From: Acidobacteriaceae bacterium
GTDB taxonomy: Bacteria; Acidobacteriota; Terriglobia; Terriglobales; Acidobacteriaceae
Direction: 5' to 3'
Assembly (NCBI GenBank): GCA_003140705.1
Contig: PLKU01000297.1
Span: 4,356 to 15,934, forward strand
Length of the DNA: 11,579 bases
The notes beneath the pieces were generated by a model. The model ran no database searches. It was not told the DNA's origin and was given only the letters and a program-made list of their open reading frames with translations. Below, piece by piece: positions 6,492 to 11,579 of this stretch (its first letter is position 1; each line of letters starts with the position of its first letter). The translations under genes were made by a program, and so were the position numbers.

Positions 6492-9400
6492 CTATCTCCA
6501 GTTGCCCATCAACACGAAGGGCGCCCAGTAAAAGGGATGCGCGTAGCTGGCCTGAGGAGTCGAAGTGCTCGGCTTGTTCTCTTCAACTGTGAAGCCGCGC
6601 CCACTCGCGCCGGACTGCGGCTTCACCTTGCCTTGTAACAGGTCCAGCTGTGCCAGGCGCAACGCTTCGACCTTCGGAACGTTCCCTGCGCCGTCCGCCC
6701 AGCGTTTGTAGAAGTCTGCCATCAGGGCGCCTGTACTGGCATCGTCGACTTCCCACAGCGAGGAGATTACGGCTTTCGCGCCCTTGAGCTGCGCGGTCGT
6801 GCCCAACCCATCGACTTCGCGTCCGTTGCTTGCGTCACCGCTCATGCCGGTTTCGCAGGCCGAGAGAGTGAGCAGGTCGGTGTCGGTGAGCGAGATCTGC
6901 TGATTGTCCCGGAAGTCGGCGACCGTGAGGTGATAGCCCTGCGAGTCCTGATCTTTGCCCGCCAGCAGCAGATACGAGCGGCTGTCATCTCCGGGCCGGA
7001 AGACAAAATGGCTGGCGATGTGCACTACGGTGTGCGGATGGTCGAGCGCATGCTCCATGGCCTTCTCAGTGAATGCGCCGTTGAGCAGGATGGTGCCGGG
7101 CAAGACGCCCTGGATGCTCTTGCCCTGCGCATCGCTGACCACGTCGCTCAGTTCGCCGGCAACGGCAGGCAATGCGGGCAGTGTGCTTTCGTATTGCCGC
7201 GATATGCCCATGGCTACTGCGCTGAGGTTGCTGAAATCCGGCTTTTCGGTGAGATGCGGAATGCTCACGGGCGTAATGGTGACGATGGAGTAATTCTCCA
7301 ATGTGTACTGTTTGCCGTCAAAGAGCGCGGCAAAGGGCACGTAGCGCAGGACGCCGTCGAGCGACCAGACGAGCGTTTGGGCCTGCGCCTGATCGAGATC
7401 TTTCTTCACAGGGCCGATGAGAATCTTGTAGAGATCCTGGGCGAGTGGTTTGGGATCACTGTGCGGATCGCGGAGCGCCTGCTCAAAGGCCGCGATTTTC
7501 TGGTTGAGATCTTTCTTCGCGATGGGGTACTCGCGGGCCACCGCAGTTGAACCGGTGATGACGATGACGTTGTAGCGGTCGTCGCTCAGCAGCGTATACA
7601 GCGCCACGGTCTTCGGCATCTTGGCGATGGCCTGCTTCAGCAGGCTTACATCGCCCTTGACGTCGGCTACTTGCTTGTTGGCGTCGCCGGAGGCGCTGAA
7701 GAGCTTGTAGAGGCGGCCATAATAGTCGCTCAAGCCCCTGCTTGAAGCGTTGAGCTGGTCAGAGAGCTCCTGATACTCCTTCTCCTGGTCTGGCGTGCGA
7801 TTGGGAATTTTCTTCAGCGCCGACCACTTCTCGCCCACCGCAACCATCTGCGCAGTCGCGGTCTGATAGTCCGCGGCCGCTTGCTGCTCGGCCGGAGTGA
7901 GAGTGAGCGGACTGAGCGAATCGGCGGCGGCGCCGCGCACATAGTCGGAGTATTCCTGGACCTTGAGAAGATTTAACACCTGTTGCGCTTCCGGCAGACG
8001 GCCCTGTTCGATAAGCAGGTTGGCCAGGAAGTGGTAGTAGTCTTCTCTGGATCCAAGAAAACTCTGCTGCAGGCTCTTCTCCATGCCGCTGATCTTGCTG
8101 CGCACCTGCTGCAACAAGTTGACAGCCTGCTTGCCGTAGTAAATTGCCAGCGCAGGTTGATCGCGATGAACCGCACCCATGAGGAGGTAATAAGCGGCTG
8201 CTTGCGCATTTGGGTTGCTCATCGCGATGGCGATGGGCAACGCCTGGTTCATCAGGTCGAGCCCTTTATCGTGCTGGTTCGACACGAAGTAGTCAACGCC
8301 GAGGAGAAGGAGTGCGAAGGCCTCACCTGCGTGGTTATCCATCTTACGGAAGAGTGCCAGAGACTGGGTTGTGCACTCCATCGCTTTGTCCTTGTCGCCC
8401 AGTCGAAGGTAAATACCACCGATAGAAAGCAGCTCATTGGCCTCATCGATGGAGGCACCCACAGCGCGAGAAATCACGAGACTCTGGTTGATGGCGTCGA
8501 GAGCCTTCTGTTGGTCTCCCTGAGCCTGGTAAATGGCGCCAATGGAGAATAGATCGGCGGCCTCGCTGCCGCGAATGCCCAGGGCACGATAGATCTCAAG
8601 ACTCTGTTTGTACGATTCGAGCGCCTTGTCATACTGCCCGAAGTCGAAATAAAAGCCGCCGGTGGTGCTCAGCGCGCCAGCCTCACCCAAGCGGCTGCCG
8701 GTCTGGCGCAAGAGCGGGAGAGCCTGCTTGTAAAGGTCCAGGGCTTTCTCCGGCTCGCCCAGGCTGCTGTAGATCGCCCCGGCTGACCCATCCGCAGCGA
8801 CCTCGCCGGCCAGGTTTCCCACGTCATGAAAAATCTGGATTGACTGGTTGACGTATCCCAGGGCTTTCTTCGGATCGCCTGCATTCAAATAAGCGCCGCC
8901 GATCATGTTCAGCGCCGTTGCCTTCCCCAGTCGATCGCCCACCTGATCGAACATGGGCATGGCCTGCACAAAGGCAGCGCGCGCCCCCGGCATTTCGCCC
9001 AGAAAGAAGCGCTCCATTCCGATGTAAATCAGCGACCTCGCCTGGCCACTTTGGTCAGCCACTTGTTGAAACAGAGCCAGCGCCTGAGTAAATTCGTCAA
9101 GCGCTTTGCGTCCACCTCCCACGTAGAAATCCCCAATGCCGATCCATTGCACGATCTTTGCCTGCAGATCTTCGTCGCCGGCCTGCTGCGCGAGGGTCAG
9201 AGCCTGCTTGTGGTACTCGAGCGCCTTTGCGATTTCACCCAGGTTGAATTGCGCCCAGCCGAGCCCATTCAGCGCCGCCGCCTCGCCGTCGACGTCGTTC
9301 GAGGCGGTAGACAGTTCGAGCGCCTGCTGCGACGTCTGCATTGCTTTGTCATTCTGGCTCAGGTCGGCGTAGCAACCTGCTTCGCCATTGAGAGCGATGG

Positions 9401-9737
9401 TCTGTTGCGCCTCATCGTGCGCCTTGCGCGCTTGCTCCAGTGCCTGACCGTAGATATCGAGCGCCCGCCGAAACTCCGATACCCTGAAGTAGAGATCGCC
9501 GATAGCGTTCAAGGTCGTGGCTTCGGCGTTGGCGTCGGACTTAAGCTGTGCTGCCTTCAGGTCAGTATTCAGCCTAACCAGCTTTTCGCTGATCTGTGGC
9601 GGCAATACGAGGCTTGTTTGCGTGCCGGTGACGGGGGCAGGCTGCTGCGAAAAGGCCGGAGGCGCGCACGCTGCCGCCAGCACGACGAATGCTATCCTTC
9701 GGGACGCGCTTGGGCATACAGTCGATCGAAGCGGCAT
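6492..9737 (-). CDS. Exported TPR-CHAT protein (caspase-like peptidase domain)
   Basis: A 1081-aa protein. The ATG at 9737 is chosen over an in-frame GTG at 9884 because the promoter at 9845-9817 lies between them and because the ATG opens a signal peptide (MPLRSTVC, hydrophobic core, A-F-S before QQ). Residues about 72-551 hold twelve TPR-like units of exactly 40 residues each. A charged helical linker follows (about 560-700, SREDYYHFLANLL and KVQEYSDYVRGAAAD). The C-terminal CHAT domain (about 705-1081) has the caspase-type dyad: His910 in VVHIASHF and Cys961 in LSACETG. It also has the family motifs GREVDGL, GAKAVISSLWEVDD and a final HPFYWAPFVLMGNW. CHAT domains are cysteine endopeptidases of the separase/caspase class, and TPRs usually sense or hold the partner or substrate. 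Here the export signal points to a periplasmic or extracellular role, unlike cytoplasmic defence CHATs. No gasdermin, CRISPR or other effector gene is beside it. SD sequence is weak (GAGG 12 nt upstream). It ends in TAG. Confidence 0.9.
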   Translation of the reverse strand: MPLRSTVCPSASRRIAFVVLAAACAPPAFSQQPAPVTGTQTSLVLPPQISEKLVRLNTDLKAAQLKSDANAEATTLNAIGDLYFRVSEFRRALDIYGQALEQARKAHDEAQQTIALNGEAGCYADLSQNDKAMQTSQQALELSTASNDVDGEAAALNGLGWAQFNLGEIAKALEYHKQALTLAQQAGDEDLQAKIVQWIGIGDFYVGGGRKALDEFTQALALFQQVADQSGQARSLIYIGMERFFLGEMPGARAAFVQAMPMFDQVGDRLGKATALNMIGGAYLNAGDPKKALGYVNQSIQIFHDVGNLAGEVAADGSAGAIYSSLGEPEKALDLYKQALPLLRQTGSRLGEAGALSTTGGFYFDFGQYDKALESYKQSLEIYRALGIRGSEAADLFSIGAIYQAQGDQQKALDAINQSLVISRAVGASIDEANELLSIGGIYLRLGDKDKAMECTTQSLALFRKMDNHAGEAFALLLLGVDYFVSNQHDKGLDLMNQALPIAIAMSNPNAQAAAYYLLMGAVHRDQPALAIYYGKQAVNLLQQVRSKISGMEKSLQQSFLGSREDYYHFLANLLIEQGRLPEAQQVLNLLKVQEYSDYVRGAAADSLSPLTLTPAEQQAAADYQTATAQMVAVGEKWSALKKIPNRTPDQEKEYQELSDQLNASSRGLSDYYGRLYKLFSASGDANKQVADVKGDVSLLKQAIAKMPKTVALYTLLSDDRYNVIVITGSTAVAREYPIAKKDLNQKIAAFEQALRDPHSDPKPLAQDLYKILIGPVKKDLDQAQAQTLVWSLDGVLRYVPFAALFDGKQYTLENYSIVTITPVSIPHLTEKPDFSNLSAVAMGISRQYESTLPALPAVAGELSDVVSDAQGKSIQGVLPGTILLNGAFTEKAMEHALDHPHTVVHIASHFVFRPGDDSRSYLLLAGKDQDSQGYHLTVADFRDNQQISLTDTDLLTLSACETGMSGDASNGREVDGLGTTAQLKGAKAVISSLWEVDDASTGALMADFYKRWADGAGNVPKVEALRLAQLDLLQGKVKPQSGASGRGFTVEENKPSTSTPQASYAHPFYWAPFVLMGNWR
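8085..9524 (-). repeat. Twelve-unit 120-bp TPR coding repeat
   Basis: Within the TPR-CHAT gene, twelve consecutive units are each exactly 40 codons long (1440 bp) with no insertion or deletion. Each begins with E-A or Q-A followed by a hydrophobic-x-x-hydrophobic-G helix (for example ALNAIGDLY, ALNGLGWAQ, LLSIGGIY) and a second helix of the KALxxYxQAL type. The 40-residue pitch matches the kinesin-light-chain-like TPR type (Pfam TPR_12/TPR_7), not the 34-residue type seen in the neighbouring TPR gene. DNA identity between units is only partial, so these are old, diverged duplications. Confidence 0.85.
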
Positions 9738-9816
9738 GGTGACAAACTGCCTCGGATTCAATGCGGAAAGGACCGGGAGCTGATTGCCGGTCGGGGAGAA
9801 CGGGGAAACTGCTCGC

Positions 9817-9845
9817 AGTGTAGGCGCGGCCCTCTCGTCTGTCAA
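9817..9845 (-). promoter_or_regulatory. Sigma70-type promoter of the TPR-CHAT gene
   Basis: On the minus strand, a consensus TTGACA (9845-9840) is followed after exactly 17 nt by TACACT (9822-9817). Transcription would begin near 9810, giving a leader of about 72 nt before the ATG at 9737. This is the clearest promoter in the window and it rules out the upstream GTG at 9884 as the start of the gene. No operator-like repeat overlaps it. Confidence 0.7.
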
Positions 9846-10045
9846 TGATGGCGCCCATCCGGCAGCGCCGCTGCCCGGTGCCACGAATGTGGATCAGGAT
9901 TGTTCTAAAGGCTCAATATTTGAATTCAGGCTGAGGCACGGCGGAAGCCCCATTCGCGCAGACGCCCTTATGGGGTGGTGAGGAGGTTGTGGGGAGCAGG
10001 GTGGGCATTGCCGCGATCGGAGGTTTGGTGATCGGCTATTGTCAT

Positions 10046-10198
10046 TCAACCGTTGATAACTGGGGTGCCTTTTTGAAAATGTCAGTTTTCAACAAAAACG
10101 GCGAAAACTGTGCGCTGGAAAATGTCCCGGTGACCCACGAAAGTCGCTCATGTGGCATCCTCGAGCGATCTTATTTTCGGCATTTTTCAACGGTCGAC
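10046..10198. repeat. Cluster of dispersed-motif copies in both orientations
   Basis: TCAACCGTTGATAACTG (10046-10062, + orientation) matches the copy at 11551-11569 at 15 of 17 bases. CAGTTTTCAAC (10083-10093) is an exact 11-base match in the reverse orientation, GAAAACTG recurs at 10103-10110, and CATTTTTCAACGGTCGAC (10181-10198) is a further reverse-orientation copy with a few changes. The clustering of partial copies suggests nested remains of insertion-sequence ends. No transposase reading frame survives here. Confidence 0.5.
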
Positions 10199-10265
10199 TT
10201 TTTCGACAGCCACTAGCCTTCCCACAAGCTGACGCCGAATCCCAACCGGAAGGAAATGGAGGACT

Positions 10266-10361
10266 ATGGCGGCCGATGAACGCAACCTTCAAAGCCGTCA
10301 TGCGTACGCTCATCTTGGTCTGAGCCTGAAGTTGATCTCGATAGTGGTCGGAACTGGCTGA
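10266..10361 (+). CDS. Possible 31-codon ORF with strong ribosome binding site
   Basis: An ATG at 10266 stands three nt after GGAGG (10258-10262) and reads 31 codons (MAADERNLQSRHAYAHLGLS, then KLISIVVGTG) to a TGA at 10359-10361. The spacing is shorter than usual. The C-terminal part is weakly hydrophobic. No family is recognisable; it may be a chance ORF or the 5' remnant of a lost gene. Confidence 0.2.
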   Translation: MAADERNLQSRHAYAHLGLSLKLISIVVGTG

Positions 10362-10395
10362 CAGGAGGAAATCATCGACGCGAAAATAACCCACC

Positions 10396-10422
10396 TCGAC
10401 CTTGCACGACGCGTAGTATACT
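10396..10422 (+). promoter_or_regulatory. Candidate promoter of the PEGA gene
   Basis: TATACT (10417-10422) matches the -10 consensus at five of six bases. The best -35 candidate, TCGACC (10396-10401), lies only 15 nt upstream, so the -35 assignment is weak. The site would give a leader of about 60 nt before the ATG at 10488. Confidence 0.3.
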
Positions 10423-10487
10423 TGCGCGAATCTGGAATTCCAAAAGAGAACGAACATTGATCTTTCGGAAGGGTGTGGCACGTCACT

Positions 10488-11333
10488 ATGCGCAAGAATC
10501 TCCTTGCATTCATTGTCTTGGTAATTTGCCCTCTGCTCGTCGGTCAACAGCCACAGCATGGTCCCGAGAGAGATGTTGCGCAACAAGCCAGGCTTGGCGA
10601 CGCACCCGATCCTCACATGCTGCTGGATGGCACCCCAGTCAAGCTACGTTTCAGTGAAACGGTTTCCTCGGAGACCGCAAGAGTGGGTCAAGAGATTCCT
10701 CTTGAAGTTCTTGAGGACATCACTGTCGATCACGTAGTTGTCCTTCAAAAAGGAGCCACAGCGATTGCGACTGTAACCTCCGCTGAACACAAGAAGAGCA
10801 TGGGCCGCGCAGGTAAGCTCGACATCTCGATCAGCTATGCCCGGCTTAAAGATCAGGAGAAGGTCGCATTGAGAGCGATGCAAGACAGCACCGGTGGAGG
10901 GCACGTTGGAGCAGTGACCGGTGCCGTTGTGGCCACATCAATCATCTTCTTCCCGGCCGCGCCACTGTTCCTTCTCATACATGGGAAGGACTTCACCATT
11001 CCGCAAGGCACTGAGCTCACAGCGTTCATCGAGGGCGACATGCACCTGAACATGGCGAACTTTGGTGTCGCTCGACCAGAGCTCGTGGCTGCTCCTTTGC
11101 TGGATGCTACCGCTCAGGCCTCTCTGTCCATCGAATCCGCCCCTCCGGGCGCGGATATCGAAATCGACGGCGCATTTGTCGGCAACACGCCCTCCACAGT
11201 CGCTGTAGCTTCCGGCAGCCATGAGATTGCGGTGAAAAAGAGGGGCTTCATTCACTGGCGCAAGACCCTAATCGTGACGGGTGGCACGATTCACGTGAAT
11301 GCTGAGCTCGAGCCGGAATCTCCAAGGCAATAA
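10488..11333 (+). CDS. Exported PEGA-domain protein
   Basis: A 281-aa exported envelope protein. The ATG at 10488 opens a signal peptide (MRKNLLAFIVLVICPLLVG); an in-frame GTG at 10473 adds only MWHVT and cannot be excluded, because the GGAAGG at 10467-10472 is far from the ATG (15 nt) and too close to the GTG. Residues about 47-135 form a beta-rich domain (TPVKLRFSETVSSETARVGQ, VVVLQKGATAIATV, GRAGKLDISISYARL). It is followed by a glycine-rich and hydrophobic segment (about 137-166, GGGHVGAVTGAVVAT through FFPAAPLFLLIHG) that may insert into or lie on a membrane. IPQGTELTAFIEGD closes that part. Residues 210-275 are a PEGA domain: SIESAPPGADIEIDGAFVGN, TP, then GSHEIAVKKRGF and a final beta strand. 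PEGA domains occur in bacterial surface and envelope proteins and are thought to bind polymer or protein partners. The exact role is unknown. It ends in TAA and stands alone. Confidence 0.85.
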   Translation: MRKNLLAFIVLVICPLLVGQQPQHGPERDVAQQARLGDAPDPHMLLDGTPVKLRFSETVSSETARVGQEIPLEVLEDITVDHVVVLQKGATAIATVTSAEHKKSMGRAGKLDISISYARLKDQEKVALRAMQDSTGGGHVGAVTGAVVATSIIFFPAAPLFLLIHGKDFTIPQGTELTAFIEGDMHLNMANFGVARPELVAAPLLDATAQASLSIESAPPGADIEIDGAFVGNTPSTVAVASGSHEIAVKKRGFIHWRKTLIVTGGTIHVNAELEPESPRQ

Positions 11334-11386
11334 CCTTCAGAACGTCCTCCTTTCCATGTTCGAAGAAACCTCCAGGCTTGGCGAGC

Positions 11387-11414
11387 GAAAGTCAAATCAT
11401 TTCTCATGACTTTC
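11387..11414. terminator. 8-bp hairpin downstream of the PEGA gene
   Basis: GAAAGTCA (11387-11394) and TGACTTTC (11407-11414) are exact reverse complements around a 12-base loop, 53 nt after the TAA of the PEGA gene. No T-run follows, so it is a possible transcript-end structure or a binding site, not a standard terminator. Confidence 0.3.
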
Positions 11415-11550
11415 AAGCCGCCATCGGAGAATCAAGAACCTAGGCGGCCTGTGGAATTGCTTCGAAAACCTGTAAGAAGCTGCCGTCAAAGCAAAGAATC
11501 ACTTGAGCACTTGCGGTCCTGGGGGTATCACAGCGAATTCGGACATCGCC

Positions 11551-11569
11551 GGTCAACTGTTGAAAACTG
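11551..11569 (+). repeat. Dispersed motif, copy at right edge
   Basis: GGTCAACTGTTGAAAACTG is the best-formed copy of the motif; its core CAACTGTTG is itself palindromic. It lies 10 bp from the end of the window in non-coding DNA and may mark the end of an insertion sequence that continues beyond the window. Confidence 0.5.
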
Positions 11570-11579
11570 ATTACATGAC

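Larger units (their letters stand above)
9850..10487. other. Divergent intergenic region with motif cluster
   Basis: This stretch of about 640 bp lies between the TPR-CHAT promoter and the PEGA gene. It holds CCCCAT/ATGGGG arms at 9948-9953 and 9970-9975, the motif cluster 10046-10198, a tiny ORF at 10266-10361 and a candidate promoter for the PEGA gene. A long minus-strand open frame (10616 to 10089) covers part of it, but it runs antisense through the start of the PEGA gene and shows no family signature, so it is not called. Confidence 0.5.

Noticed and set aside
6930-9848. Plus-strand open frames of 189-265 codons (6930-7550, 7983-8552, 9051-9848)
   Set aside because: Antisense to the TPR-CHAT gene; their apparent regularity mirrors the 120-bp repeat on the coding strand.
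9738-9884. Upstream GTG start (9884) for the TPR-CHAT gene
   Set aside because: It would lie upstream of the TTGACA-17-TACACT promoter and would bury the signal peptide behind 49 residues.
10089-10616. 175-codon minus-strand open frame
   Set aside because: It runs antisense through the signal peptide of the PEGA gene and then into the motif cluster; no ribosome binding site or family signature.
1-11579. CRISPR array, tRNA, rRNA or riboswitch
   Set aside because: No regularly spaced direct repeats, cloverleaf or conserved rRNA segments were seen on either strand; the only regular repeat is the TPR coding array.

Overview
The window looks like a piece of a GC-rich soil-type bacterial chromosome, most likely an acidobacterium. 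This is inference: exported TPR proteins, a TPR-CHAT protein, a PEGA-domain envelope protein and exported glycosidases occur together often in that phylum, and no marker gene is present to confirm it. No tRNA, rRNA or CRISPR array was seen.

Layout. (1) 1-300: a decayed internal piece of a tyrosine recombinase (+ strand) lies directly against the 3' end of the next gene. (2) 302-2317 (-): an exported GH63-type glycosidase whose reading frame is interrupted by one TGA codon exactly where the family has a conserved Trp; everything on both sides is intact. (3) 2318-2548: divergent intergenic region. (4) 2549-3781 (+): exported GH5-like glycosidase with a helical C-terminal extension. (5) 3782-4579: a strong AT-rich hairpin, the C-terminal stub of a lost gene (-), then sequence without a convincing gene. 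(6) 4580-6034 (+): exported TPR protein. (7) 6035-6491: convergent intergenic region with a copy of a dispersed motif. (8) 6492-9737 (-): exported TPR-CHAT protein of 1081 aa. It has twelve TPR-like units in an unbroken 40-residue register, a His/Cys caspase-like dyad and a clear sigma70-type promoter. (9) 9738-10487: promoter region, a cluster of motif copies in both orientations and a tiny ORF. (10) 10488-11333 (+): exported PEGA-domain protein. (11) 11334-11579: hairpin and another copy of the dispersed motif.

The two glycosidases are divergently arranged and both exported, so they probably acted together on an extracellular or periplasmic glycan; the stub at 3919-4260 may be a third member of that locus, now lost. 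The right half is a set of independently transcribed exported proteins with repeat or interaction domains. The recombinase fragment, gene stub, nonsense codon and repeated motif GTCAA(C/A)TGTTGAAAACTG indicate a region where mobile elements have come and gone and genes are decaying. The items most worth a second look are the Trp-to-TGA change in the GH63 gene, the exported CHAT protein with its exact 120-bp repeat register, and the dispersed motif.
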